A stretch of 64,000 bases of DNA from Ceratodon purpureus (GCA_014871385.1 CM026424.1:6377320-6441319), one strand, 5' to 3'. Shown: positions 10,472 to 23,466, counted from the first letter of the stretch. Notes: generated from the letters alone by a model not told the origin. A program made the numbers and translations.

Positions 10472-10546
10472 CAGATTATGACCCAGATCATGACCCAGAT
10501 TATGAACCAGATTATGAACCAGATTATGAACCAGATTATGAACCAG
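10472..10546. repeat. 12-bp minisatellite (CAGATTATGAAC)n
   Basis: About six tandem copies of a 12-bp unit; the first two are variants and the last four near identical. The unit length is a multiple of three, so any reading frame through it gives a repeating tetrapeptide. No gene can be assigned. Confidence 0.9.
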
Positions 10547-10859
10547 TCTGCAGGCGAAGAGGGAGAAGGTTAAAATCCACATGATTATGCAATAATCACG
10601 GCTCCGGCACATGTGCGACGTTGATGATGATGCATCGGTAAATAGGATGCTCCCGGAATCCCTCAATCGCTGGAAAAACTCGGAACTTGGACCCGGCAAA
10701 ACAAAGCTGAGATTCGGACAACGACGTCCGGAGTTATAACAAAGTCATCATCAGGGAGCCCAGTCAAACAGTGACCCGGATCATGAAAGTGAGTGGCAAA
10801 AGATGGAGTTTTTGTCACTTGTTCGGAAACCGGGCTGGTTTTGTTGGTTTGTGTGTTGG

Positions 10860-10884
10860 TAGCGAGCGAGCGAGCGAGCGAGCA
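10860..10884. repeat. AGCG microsatellite
   Basis: Short tetranucleotide run (AGCG, about 5-6 copies) in the intergenic region upstream of the TRIM37-like gene. Confidence 0.8.
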
Positions 10885-11763
10885 GACAATGATCTGGACG
10901 TCATCAGGAGATGACATGGTTGAGCGCAATCAGAATGTGCAGGATTATCAAACCGTTTTTTGTTGACAAACACTGTTAGCATCTGGCCACGAGCTTCATG
11001 AACTGGGGCGGTCTGGATCATGTGCATATTCGTTGGCCTGGTGCCGGTATTCGGGAGTAGATTGCAGGCGGGGCAGACAGACTGACGGCGTCGTGCTTCC
11101 GTGTTGGAGAAGCGAGGAGGAGAGGAGTGAAGAGAAGAGCTGGTGGAGTGACCCAGGTTGTGGATTTGGAGGAGAGGGGTAACATGGGTGATTGTCTGTT
11201 AGGGAGTTTCTGTTAGTGGTTGTCGCAATGCAGTTGCAGGGGTAGCGTGTTTGGTTGAAGGATCGGTAGAGTTTGGGTACGTCTTGGCGATGCTTGTCAC
11301 TTCCAACTGCTCTTCCTCAACTGATACGTTAGTCGAGTCTCCGACTGTGACCATGGTGGAGTATATTTGAGTGTGAGGTTCGTGTTTTGAAGCTTAGCTG
11401 GGGTGGAAACTGGAAGTGATATATGGTGGATGTGAATCATAGGGAGAGAGGTGATCTTCATTGTGGAAGGATATGTACCCGTCGCCATAGCCGCAATAGG
11501 TGATTATAATACTGGTGGTTGTTTAGCTGCAAAGCGAACCGTTTGAAGCTTTCCGAGTGTTTTACAGAAGTGTAAGGATGTTTGTGCTTGGATTGGGGGC
11601 GGTTGAGCGAGAATGATGGTTGTGGTGATCGTTCTAGGAGTTGTGGATTTGAGTGGCTTGTTGACGTTGGCGCTTCGGAATCAGATGATGTCCACATTCG
11701 TTTGAGGAGATTTTCTGGTTCGCATTCAAGCAGCTAGAAGGTTGTTGGTTGTTTGCTGTCGAG
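10885..11763 (+). promoter_or_regulatory. Probable promoter/5' UTR of TRIM37-like gene
   Basis: No coding region is convincing here. It lies directly upstream of the first proposed coding exon and is moderately GC-rich. It presumably contains promoter and leader, but no TATA box or initiator can be assigned with confidence. Confidence 0.3.
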
Positions 11764-14700
11764 ATGGCTGCGGCTGCCGCCCCGCGAGGAAGCAGCGCCA
11801 GTAGAAGCTCCAGCAGTAATAGCAACAACAGCGCCTGCACTCGTTTGCTTCCTGCCCCTGTCATCGCCGTGTCCCCATCCCACACCCTGGAGTATGATTG
11901 CACAGATTGTGGCTCCTTCCTGTTTGGCCACCGCGGGAGGCTCCGGCCTCGGCCTCATAGCACTCGAAGCAGCGGCCACCATCACTCTCGAGGGAGCAGC
12001 ATTGGTGAACCTGCCCAGGTACGCAATCCTTGCCAATTCTTCACATCTTCTATATTCTTTTCATACTTTCAAATCATTCTTCTCTGTGACCTGGTTCTGC
12101 CATTTTCAAAGTTAAAAGAAGGGATAAGAATATGTTCATGATGTAAACTTCGTCCCGTTTCATTTGCAATCAATCATCAACCATCGTGAATGAGCAAGGA
12201 TTACAGTAGTGTGTTCGGAATTTTTCTGAAAAGGGTTTATGCATCCGGCAATGGGTGCCTTCATGTCCTTGGAGTTGAAGATTAGCTGTATACTGTAGTT
12301 CTGTGAATTTCAATAGAAAGGAATAGAGTCTCTGTAAGAATAGGCACCAGTTGTGGCAATAAGACAATATTGGTGTCTTAAGATTATGACACAAACAGCT
12401 GATGCCTCTGTTAACATAACAGTCTTACAGACCTACAAGTACACAACGTCGTGACCTCCACGTAGTCTCAATTTTATTCTTCTGACAACTCTAAATGCAT
12501 TTGGTGGCGAGACACATTTATATCCTGAATTTAGGTTAACATTTTCATGTTCAGAGTGTTGCTTTTTTTTGCTTCTGTAGAGATGCATGATCAAGTGAAA
12601 GTTCCTGGTCAGTTATGGAATCGTCCGCAACTTACTAGGTGAATGATCTAGGGTTGATTGTTGCAATTGTATCCCGAATGCCTGAATTTTATTCTGAATC
12701 GGTTGGGAAACAATCGTGGTGGGTTGCAGGGTCAGGCACAGAGGATCCTCCTAGTTGGTTCTACGCCGGTGCATCACCCATTTACGCCTGCGGTAACTCA
12801 GAACCTGATTGTACCGCAGAACGAGCACCTGTCAACATTCGCTCAGGCGACAGAGCCTGAAGACACTGTTGACTATATAAATGCAACAGGGATTTCAGTT
12901 TCGAATGATGTCAGTGAGCCAATTTCTCTGCAGGCCTCTGATAATGAGGTCGAGGAAGTAGCTACCGAGAGAGTAATGGATTTCGTGGCATGTCATGGAG
13001 CCTCACCTGCCATAGCTGACAGCGTAAATGATTCATCCGCAACGTTAGCAGAAATTTTTCGATGCTTCATTTGTCTCGGAAAGGTATTTATCCCTGTCTT
13101 CATAATGTTCTAAACTTCTTCAGGTGCCGGATTGTGGTAAACTGCATAGGGGTCTGTTTGCCTCTAGTAGATTGTCTTGTAACGTCAACGTTAAGAAAGG
13201 ATGCCGAGGTATTGCCTAAAATGAAAATCCACTATCTTATCTTGATGCTCGGTATTTGCTCTTTTTTCAGGTTGTTGATGCCCAACTATGTCCATGTTGT
13301 TCCAAGCTGGTGTGCCAACCGTGCATCAAGGTTAGTAGTGCCGTACCCCACATTACGGAATTCTTCTCAATGAATTTAGGTGTGCTTCAGTCATGGTTCG
13401 AGGATCTGCACCTTCAGTTTGTTATTCTGAGAGATAATGTTTTGGTTCACGAAAATCCGGAATGTTCTAATGTGACGAGCTTGTATTTAAGGTACTAAAT
13501 CGTCGTTGTGCGTGCAGAGATGGCTCACAGATCAGAAATCGGAGTGTCCACATTGCCGTGCTCCTTTGCTTGTCTCGCAACTTGTGAGTTGTAGATTCAT
13601 TTCCGAGATATCTTTGGTAAGACATCTTCTCTCCCACACTATCCCATATATCTGATTATTAAGTATAACAAAGTGACCGAGATTAAGGCCTGATTGTCTG
13701 GAAGAAATGTGCACGTTTAGGCAATAGATATCTTTTAAGTACAATTTCAATGTAAGTGAATTAAACGGATTTTTCCTATTATGAAACGCAGGAGGTTGAG
13801 AAGATTCAAGGGAAACTGGGTGACAGTCCAATGGAAAAGGTGTGACGTATTTCCCTCCCTAATTTATGCTCCTTCCGAAACCACCATTTTCTCGTGGCTA
13901 TATAATACCGAATTTAAACCAATTAGTTGTAGGATTCTGCATAACAATCGTTCTTCAAATTTGACAGTTCTTCAACTAGAGTTCCATCGTTAATTTTCAC
14001 AGTGAAGGAGTAGTTGTACCTCTTTTCTTTCTGTTTTGGAATGTATATGTGTGTATTGCAGTGGTTGGGCTTTACCTGAGCTGATGTACATTGGTTTGTT
14101 GGTTTGGTGGGAAAATAGCAGTACTGTCCCGCTCATGACAGCCCACTTCTCTACTTTTGTACAACATGTGCAGTCGCTGTGTGCTCAGACTGTGCTGTCT
14201 TAATTGAGGTACATTTGATTCCTTGAGCTTGGAATTTGAGTTATTATACTGGACGATTAGTTTCAAGTGATAATTCTGTCGACCATCGAGTCTTGTTGGT
14301 TGTCATTCTTTTCTGAGCGTTGCAATTGGGTGCACAGGACCATCGAAACCACACATTTGAGAAGCTAAGTGTGGCCTATGGCCGTCACAAGAAAAAGATT
14401 CGCATGGAAGCTGCTGGCTTACGCAAGCGCCGAAAGGTATAGAACTTCATTCTGTTAATACATCAGCAGGAATTTCAATAGTGATGGTGCTGGTTCCTTC
14501 TTTTGAGATTAAGTTCTAATTGGATGTTATGCTATGGACCTTTGATGTAGATTTTCAGAGTACAGTTATAGAAATAAGTTTCAACCTATGTGTTCATTCC
14601 CATTGCTCAAGAGCATAATCCAACATTGCAAGTGTCTCAAAAGCCTGAAAATCTTGTCTTCGTGCTTGCCTTGCAGGAACTTTCTGCACTGGTGGCATCG

Positions 14701-17700
14701 GTTGATAAAAATATCGAGACTGTACTGAAGGTTTACAAACAATCAACCTTTCTTAATAAGGGCGGCTGCTTTTGAATGTGATTCTCATACATATATGAAG
14801 TTCGTATTAACTCAACAAGTCTGACTATGGTTTTTCAACTAATGTACTTGTTTGTTATGGCAGTCGAAGGATGAGTCTGCAGCAGAGCTTCAGATGGCAT
14901 TTAAAAGGATGCAGGTGAAATCTCCATCTCTTAGTAAAACTATACTTCATTGCATCACGGAATTTATTTACTTGAATTTAAAGTAGGTGACAATTCTCCA
15001 AGGTTCTTTATATGATCAAGACTTCTGCAGATGCCATAGAAACTGATGGCTCGTGAATGGTGATGCAGTCTCGCCTTGAAGAGCAGCTCAAGTGCAAATT
15101 ACTAGCACTACTTGCGCAAAAGGGATCCATGACTCAAGAAGTACGTAAACGTTTTTTTGACCCCAATTTGTTGGCTTATCAATATTTATGGATTACTAAT
15201 CTCTAGATTAACTAAACATAGTGATTTTATATTCCTACCTTCCTCCTTTCCTCGCATTTTCACGTTAATATCTTGGTGCTTCAGCCAAGTATTTGCAGAA
15301 TAGTTCCGCATTTCTGATGCTTTTTAGTATAATGGTGGAGCTCATATTCACAATTGTGGCACAGATGGAACTTCTGGACACAATATTACATGAGTTAGAT
15401 CAACAGCTGAACAGTATTCCAAAGAGCGATCTCATAGCGCAAGAGCCTAACATGAGCCGAATGTTGCAGGTTGGCATTTCACCACCCAGTATCACTTTTG
15501 TTCCATTTATTCTTAACTGATCGTTGATTTCCTAAAATGACACCGTCCAATATCAAGTACTTTTTGGAAAAAAATGGATATGTGGTTTTGCTTATTAACA
15601 TGAATCTGCACACGAGATCAACAGCAACTAAAAATTTGAGCTGTATAAAATAGCGTCTCAACAGAGGGCTCTGTTTATGTGGAAGATTATAACTTATGTG
15701 GGACTCTTCAGGATATTCGGACGCGCACATTTTCAGACATCTCCCGCACACCCATCTCTCCAGAATTCACTTCAGAGGTACACCAATACTTAATCTTTAC
15801 CTTCATAATTTTTTGTCTTCCATGAGTTAGTGACTGTAGGGTTCATGTGCTTCGATGTCGTCTGGGTCTTCAGATTTCGAACACAATGTACTAAGACGCG
15901 AGAGAGTCTGATTTTCTGGATTTTCAGGTTGTGCCCTCGTATGAGTATGGGGAGCTCATTTTGAAGAACTATAAGGAAAATCTTAGTCAAACCAGGCCCA
16001 CTGTTTTCACCCCTGGTGGCAGTCCGGATATCAGTGAAGTCTTGTTAAGCAAGGATGTTGTGTATAGCGAGGTATATTATTCTCGTATTTTTTTCCTTCT
16101 TCATGGCTTCATTTATGTGCCACATGCTGCTAGAGTTTGAGAAATGCAGTTTGTTTACTTAACTTGTGAGTTTTCGGAAGCTCCCAGTTTCTGCTGGCAG
16201 CGTTTTATGACTTTTGAGGTCGAGGTTAACATTCTTGGGCTGGAATGTCTTAATGTATGCCATTTGCAAGCTGGTCAAGCCTTGCTGAATCATAAGGGTT
16301 TCTTAATTCTGTCAAGGATCCAAGAGGTATTCTATCCTCGCTAACTTGCTTTGTTTATATGTGCAGCCTATTTGTGCCTCAGGAGTTACATGGAGACTGA
16401 AGGTATTAATGATATTTTCAAACCTGGTTATTTTACCCTGCATCGGAAGTTCTAAAGGATTTTCAACAGATATGCATTTCACTCCCAAGTATCTGACATA
16501 TGCTTCTTTAACAGGTTTATCCAAATGGCAGTGGCGCTTCTCAGGGTACCCATCTTTCAGTTTTTCTAGAGGTAAATCCCCAAACACGTACTCTTTCACA
16601 TCAATAGGTAGGCCTAGTATCTGGTTCATTGCCATTTCAATTTTCTCAACTACTTCATTGTGCCCTTCTACTAAGGGCTTACCAGAACACTTGTAATCCT
16701 GATGAAAATCCTGCACATTTTGAAAAACTTCAGTCCACTACATGTTGAGAATGGCACAAATTTTTGATATCCACCATTGACAAACCTGGCTTCGATCACT
16801 TCCTGACCAGATGGTGGAGGGCGGAAACGAACCAGCAACTTACGAGTACGGCATTGAGCTACTGCACAGGAGTCGCCCCAACCAGCGCATCGTTCGGAAA
16901 TTCTCCTCCGACTTTGAGGCAAGTCCCTTCGAAGCTCTATTTTTGCATTCTCAATCAATTTTTGCATTTCTCAATCATCTGCAACCATGCTGAATCTCAC
17001 ATAATGCTCTTTGGAGGAGCTGGAAGAAAATGAAGACAGAACTTCGCTTGACCCTAAGTTGTTTGAGTATCAGGAGGGTGCATGCTGGGGCTATTACCAA
17101 TTCTTCAGGATCGATCTGCTTGAGAAAGAAGGCTACTTACAACCAGAAGAGGATACCATCACTCTACGGTTCTACGTTCGGTCTCTCACGTATGCTTCTC
17201 TCCCTCAGAACAGTGCTCTCAAATCAAGTATATCGACTTTTGAATAATAGTTTGAACCAAAACGTCTAATTATTCTAACTTATCACAACGCCATCGAGTT
17301 GCAGGTATCAACAGCAATGTCAGGACTTGCGAAGATCACTTGCAGCTCTGCAAGCTGAGCGCGACGAGTCAGCCACCCAGGTCAATCCTCATGCCATCCT
17401 TCAACTATCCTTGCAAAGATCGATTGGAGAAGAACAGGAGTTTTATGATACATTAGAGTTTAGAATTTCTCTTGAATGGGTACTGGTATCGTTGCTCTGA
17501 ATGTTTGTGAAGGCACTCAACTCGCGGATGGTTGATTCTGCAGGTGGCAGTGATTCGAAGAGCATTCGCAGCGACCTTTTTCCAGCGTAGACGAAGAAGA
17601 AGTAGCCGAGCAGGAGGGCACGTCGGTAATGAGCAGGCCATGTTCGCTCAGGCTGTTGCAGCGGGAGCAGGCACCAACATCTCCTCGCCAACACTGGCCA

Positions 17701-18500
17701 TGCGGAAGGCCTCGCCACACATACCCAGCATGAAGCAACTGCAGATGAAAATGCAAGAGTACAATAGCACTACGAGAGGTGGAAAGACGTGGCTCCCTGG
17801 AATTTGGCCACAAGCTGAGGATCATCACCACTCTGAATGCACTATTGAGAATCTTGAGCTCTCTCAAGGTACCGCTGCTGGAGAATCGGTTGAGAATCTT
17901 GAAGCACGTCTGGACGAATCTAGTCCCAGTGTCGCCCAACACGATCATAACCTTCCCAATGAAGACACTTTTGCAGAGCTGGCTCCCGATGATCATGAGG
18001 AGGACGACGTAGGGGCTCCATCTGTAGAGCTCATTGACATGCGAAGAAAGAACCGGAACCAAGATCCGCCCAAAGGGCGAGTACGTAAGAGGCTGCGCAG
18101 CCGGAAGGTTCATAAGTTGACGCTCCTGGCTCCTGAATCACTGACACACTTCACAGACCTTCCTGGAACCACTGGGCTTGCCCAGCATCTTGCAGGTCTC
18201 TCCGTTGTAGAAGCTGGCCCCTCGGTTGGTGCTGCGAAGAAGCTTGTGGGCGAGTCCGCTGCGAACGAGAGTGAAGGCAGTGAGAGTACTGCAAATGGCG
18301 ATGAAAGCTCAAGAGAGAAATGCGAGGATGGATATTCTGACGCAGAAGGTCGGAGCTCAGAGCCACCAGTTGTGACGATTCTGGAAACAAATCCTGTAGA
18401 GGGAGTGCAAGAGAACAAGTATCCGTATTACAGGTCCATGTCCGGCTCTAGTGCCAGCTTCTGCACTCCTGAGATCGAAGACTGGGGCAACCTCAAGTAG
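11764..18500 (+). CDS. TRIM37-type E3 ubiquitin ligase (RING, B-box, coiled coil, MATH)
   Basis: A 19-exon gene encoding about 966 residues, close to animal TRIM37 in domain order and length. Exons: 11764-12018 (tentative), 12730-13083, 13271-13330, 13518-13616, 13792-13839, 14122-14208, 14338-14436, 14677-14730, 14864-14914, 15069-15140, 15365-15469, 15712-15777, 15928-16071, 16367-16402, 16515-16571, 16811-16918, 17017-17189, 17305-17380, 17544-18500. All join in frame and nearly all splice between codons. The RING runs over exons 2-4 (FRCFICLGK, LCPCCSKLVCQPCI, ECPHCRAPL). A B-box zinc site is in exons 6-7 (YCPAHDSPLLYFC, CSDCA, DHRNHTF). A helical coiled coil follows, then a MATH/TRAF domain (exons 13-18; VTWRLKVYPNG, CWGYYQFFRIDLL). 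The last exon is a polar, probably disordered tail with an Arg-rich patch. RING plus MATH implies substrate-recruiting ubiquitin transfer. The 5' exon is the least certain part. Confidence 0.9.
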
Positions 18501-20826
18501 TCAACATGGCTTCGAGAAACAGAATGATCAACTATACTTGCACTGGCGTTTCTATTAAAGGGTTTGATGCGTGTTGGCTGTCGGTGAAGTGGAGGCGAAT
18601 GGTCGATTTGAATGACTTGCAAATTTCTGGTCATGACCCAGTTAGGAGTACTCAACTGCATCGTCGTTGAGTAGTGAGATCCGTCTCTGTGCGGAGGTCC
18701 ACACGCAAACGTCCCTGGCAAAATCCCGGCAATACTCCAGCCAAACATAGTAGTCAGTCTATGGTTGGCTTTCAGATTGCTTGCAAGCAATTCTCGGATT
18801 CTGTGCAGCGCTGTGTTTGACAATGCAACGGCAAAGATGGTGATAACTTTGATCAGTGTCAAGTGCACATAACATATTTGCGATCGTCCTGAAAATCGCT
18901 GAGAAATCGTTGAAGCACACTATCAATCAAACTCTCGGTTACGCAACTCAGAACCGAGAAGAAACCGACTATGCATCAGTCAGCAGGCCGAGGCAAATGA
19001 GTTGAGCTACAAGCTGAAAAGCTCAGAAAAACCAACCTAATCCTGACACAGTGGCTATAAATTGCTGCTTGGAAGTGCATGTAATCTTTTAGCAAGAAAT
19101 GCAATTCTCTAGGTGAGAAGTACAGGTTGCACATTGCAATGATTTGCTGAGTAGCTGTGACGATTCATTTGGTAGTAGAACTCTTATTCTTTAGACTTGA
19201 TTCACATTGTACATTTCCGAGACACACGAGTTCCTTCGAGGGGTCAAAATTTGGCCTACGAGGGTTTTGATATGGAGTAAAAGCATGATGGACTTGTGAA
19301 ATCTGCAGTCGGAATGTCCTGAACTACTCCGGTGTACTAGTGAGTAGCAAACCTTTGTACTGCTTTGTACCTTATCCTCATCCGAGTTTCGAATATGTTG
19401 TTTTTAATTCTCCTCAACCCAGCACGGTGTGCTCTTGTCTAAGCTAAAACCTGCAGGATGATATATAAAGAGTACTGGAGGTGGACATTTATACATGTAG
19501 AATCGAAGATGGGCAATATTCAACGATAAAAACATGCTATCTCTTTGTTGATTACTGTAGTGGTTATCATTTAATTTGAAGACCACGATATTGTACCAAC
19601 ACAAACCAACGATGTTTGATGCTTTTTGTAAGATGTTTCGATATCACCTGAATATTGCAAAATGTAGAATATCAATTTGGATCCTAGCTAGATTCTCAGT
19701 TGAAGTTTGTCACTGAGCACTCGGGCCAATTTTCACCTTGCATTGCATAATCCACCACTGCAGAATATCTCCAAAGCGTTGTACAGTACAGTACATGAAA
19801 TTATTTAGGTTGAGTTTCAAGGAACCAACCGAAGCTCATTCTGAAAATTGTAGAAAATCCACTTCCATTCACACGACTCAGAACAGAGAAGAAAATTATC
19901 ATGTATCAGTTAACAGGCCCAGGCCGAAGCAAGTCCCACACTTGATACACCAACAGGTTTATTCAGCGGACACAAGTCAGAGTTACTTGTTATTCCAGAT
20001 TCTCATCCCTGAGTCTCTCCAACAATGGACTACACCAAATAGTTGCAGTATTTTATTTTTCTCATTTCTTCGTGCGACAATACAGTACTTCAAAGGCATT
20101 TAGACTAGTACACTTGGCCGAAGTACCCATTCAGTTGGCTCTAGTTCTAGAACAGCTTCTGTACAGGAGCAATTACAGACTTAGAGATTGCGTGCATTCC
20201 TTTTAACTCACTTTTATATATGGTAACACGTATCCGACTCCCTGCTATCACGCGCGTGACCCGGTAGGTCTCAAAGGATTCCTGGTCCTACAGCACTGCA
20301 AATACGACACGTCTGAATGTCTGTAGGGACCAGACTTCAAAGCCCAGACATTCTCATGAATCAATCAACATGCGATGACTGCCATATTGTATAAATTCAG
20401 GCCGACCCGCCCTTGTCATTGTGTCCATCACTCTTGACCTCAAGCACTTCGCCATGAGGCTTCTAGACTGCCAAGAGGTTTCGGATGAAGTCCTTGAGGT
20501 GGCAGAGCTGCAGATACACCAGCTGCGATGCAGTGTGTGGGAGTTTCTGTACACCATGTTTGCAAGAACATTGGTGCGTGTTATGTGTGGCATGCGAGAC
20601 TTAGTCCCCCTCAATCCATTTTCAGAGTAAGTGCCGATAACCCCTTTCGTGCTGCTGCGAATTCTTTTGCTAAGATGATCTTGCAGCTAGGAATATTCTG
20701 TAGTTGTGAAGCTGTGAAGGGTTGTGAATTTCTTGTGCTGGAATTAAGTTGAAGTTGTGAAGTTATGAATATCTTGAGAGGTGTGGAATTTCGATTAGTT
20801 ACAGTTGGTTCACTTGAATCAGGCGC
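18501..20826. other. Intergenic, diverged direct repeat, no gene recognised
   Basis: Contains the 3' UTR of the TRIM37-like gene, then about 2 kb without supported genes. Segments near 18940-19010 and 19850-19930 are diverged copies of each other (shared cores around ACTCAGAAC-GAGAAGAAA and ATCAGT-AACAGGCC), so this stretch includes an old duplication. A 40-residue frame beginning at 20454 ends at a possible donor (20574) but cannot be joined in frame to the next gene. Confidence 0.35.
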
Positions 20827-21639
20827 ATGATGGCAGCGAAACAAGCTCATTTCGGAGTTCATAGGTCAAGTTGCTCCTCGTCCTGTTCTAGTGAACAGAG
20901 TGTGGTGGGTGGAGGTCTGCAGAACTTTGAAGTTGGGTCTATGGAGGGATTGAGAGAGACAGAGGTGTTTCCGCTGCTCTTGAATGATCCTTGTGGGTCT
21001 TCGGTTACCGAGGGGCCATCGAAAAGAGGCAAAGTTTCTGGGCACATCTCGGAGAAGAAGTTTCAGGGCAACGGTGGTGGCCCAAGAGCAGCAGCAATAT
21101 TATTGACCTTATGCTTGTTGTTTTCTTCACCGAACGTGGATGCTTCAAGTTACAGAGGAGTTTCCAAACATAAGAATAGCAAATTTTTCCACTGTGAGAC
21201 GGAATATTTTGGTTCTTTACCGAGGAAAAAGATTTATTTTGGCAAGTTTGAAACTGAGAAGATGGCAGCATTAGCGTGCGACGTAGCCTTCTTCTACACA
21301 GGAATGCCTTCTGCGAAGTTCAATTTCAAGTGGTCAGAGGAAGTGATCTTGAATTTCTGTAAACAAAGATCCTTTTATGCAGATCTTACCAACTGGGATG
21401 ACAGAAGAAGATTCATCGAGGCTCAAGCAAACATTCTTGTATTGTTTGTACCAGACTTTCATTGGGAGGATATCATTTTAGTGCCCACTCCGGTCCCGAC
21501 AACAGTGCCAATTACTCCACGCCAACGATCGGAATGGATCGCAGGGAGAATTGTTCATCATTTTCGGAACCAGCCATGGCGAGTGCAAGGATTCATGGCA
21601 TGGTTCATGGAGCCCTCAACAGAGCGACGGATCCTAGAG
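20827..21639 (+). CDS. AP2-like domain protein (first exon)
   Basis: An open frame of 271 codons ending at a good donor (GAG|GTAATAG at 21639/21640). Around residues 105-170 it carries an AP2/ERF-like fold signature: SYRGVSKHKNSKFF, then KKIYFGKFETEKMAALACDVAFF, then a Phe-Asn-Phe end. In plants AP2 domains bind DNA. This copy is divergent and lacks several usual Trp/Arg contacts, so DNA binding is not assured. The N-terminus is Ser/Cys-rich. A hydrophobic stretch (about residues 92-105, AAAILLTLCLLF) precedes the AP2 region and is odd for a transcription factor; it may mark an unrecognised intron. The frame splices in phase into 21803, the exon before the kelch-like gene, so this may be the N-terminus of a larger protein. 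Without that join it stops at 21708. Confidence 0.55.
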
Positions 21640-21745
21640 GTAATAGCTCTAATCCACTACCTGGCTCCTAATTCCCTCCTATGTCCAATGTTGAGTTTCG
21701 CTCAATAATTTGTGTTGCTTCCTTTCTCATCAAGAACAACTTGAA

Positions 21746-23466
21746 ATGAGACATCATGTGCCTATGAATTCGCGTGACCTTGAACCTCGCATTATATGTC
21801 AGGTACATGCCCAAAAATCTTCATCAGCGACGCATGATACGATCTTGGGCGCTCCAGAAGTTGACTTGGTTTGGCCTATGAACCGGAACGATATTATTAC
21901 GGGCGTCGAATCCCTCGAGGCTCGTCCGGGCCGCAATCTGTGCTTGCTTCTAATCTTCGGAGGCGCACTACCATTCATCTTCAAATTGTTCGAATCAAAA
22001 CGCGCGGGTGGTGAATATGGTGGCGTTGACGATGTACATGTGGGTGATACGGCCCTTACTGACGGAGACAGTCGTCGGAGCTGGGCACGAATTGTCAAAA
22101 AACAGAAACTTCATCATTTAGCTTGTGACTACTTCAATTCAGGTATGGAATGCTTTGGCACTGTCTGTCATAGAGAAAACCACGTTACTGTATCATGCTG
22201 CAACTCCTTCGTTGATATTTCGTCACTCTTGTACATCCAGATCAAGCCTTGCTCACGGCAATCCACTATCACACCAAAAACAAGGAATTGATATGTACTG
22301 GATTTGATTTGCATTCAAAGACTTGGATATCACTGCCATCATTTACACCAGCAGTTCCGGCTCCAGATGAAGATCTCGTCAGAGAATATTCCGTTTGTGG
22401 CCATCGCGGCCTGATGTGTGCTGATGTTGCAAAATCAGGTGAGGAAGCTCAAGTGGTTGTATTCAACCCCTTGACCAGGAAGACACTTACACTGCCACCT
22501 CTATTGTATCCAAGAAGGCCAGTGCTGGTCCACCTGTTGGTCGATTCTGAGAACAAATCCTACAAAGTAATAGCTGCTGGGAGTTCGACCTATTTACAGG
22601 AGCACGGTCTATCGAAGAAAATGGAAGTGTTTGACTCCAAGACATTAGAGTGGGAGGAAGCACCTGACCTACCCGGGCCGGCATATGGACTCAATGAGTA
22701 CCAGACAGGTGTATGCGTGGACGGAATATTACACTTCATCACATTTCTGGAGGACGATTGCGGCAAGGGCGTGGTAGCATTTGATGTGGAGAACAGGAAA
22801 TGGTTGGACAATAGGACATGTCCAATCCCACTCTTTTCTAACTCAGATATCTTACAACTAGTTGAGAATGATGGAAAAGTATACCTCTTTTCTGAACAAG
22901 AGACAAGTACTATGAGGAGTCTGGTTGTGGAACATTGCATCGATTTGCTTGAGATCTCAAACCCTGAAGTAGGTCCAGTGGCGAAGTGCCGTTGGAAGCA
23001 GGTGGTTAGAACATGTAAGCAAAATCGCGGGCTTTCGGGTTATCCTGAGTATACGTGTGTGAGCTTTGGAGATGGGAAGCTGTGCGTGTTCAATACTCTT
23101 GAACGTGATGGTGTTGAGTATGACATGCAAGATGGAAGCATATGCGGGTTTGTACAGCCTCCGTCTCAAGATGAAAGTCAATTCTTCAGCTTGAATCCAG
23201 CGTCATTCATGTTGCAGCTGAGCATTGCCACCAATCCAGAACCTCCAAATGCAGGCAGCGATCCAGTACTTCAAATTACAGCCAGCGGTGGCTCGGTACC
23301 TTGTTTGAACGGAACTGGCAATTCACTGCCGCCTTCAAACGAAGCCAGTGATCCACTACCGCCTTCAAATGAAACCACCGATCAACTTCCACCAAGCAGA
23401 GACAGTGATTTAGCACAACCTACAGTTGGTGGATTTAGATCGTTGTGGAGTTGGTTTGGATTTTGA
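21746..23466 (+). CDS. Kelch/F-box-associated-like protein
   Basis: Exons 21803-22142 and 22241-23466 join in frame (split Asp codon). The second exon encodes beta-propeller-like repeats of the type found in plant F-box/kelch and F-box-associated proteins: VVVFNPLTRKTLTLPPL, MEVFDSKTLEWEEAPDLPGP, GVVAFDVENRKWLD, DGKVYLFSE and FGDGKLCVFNTL. Such domains recruit substrates to SCF ligases. No F-box is visible upstream, where one would be expected. The first exon instead has a hydrophobic stretch (RNLCLLLIFGGALPFIF) and acidic, polar sequence. A local start is possible at the ATG at 21746; the alternative is in-frame splicing from the AP2-like exon (total 792 residues). The C-terminus has three imperfect repeats around LPPSNE. 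Function beyond the propeller assignment is inference. Confidence 0.6.

Noticed and set aside
20421..20630. Upstream exon of the AP2-like gene
   Set aside because: The natural donor at 20574 cannot be joined in frame to the acceptor at 20822; phase 0 joining hits a stop quickly.
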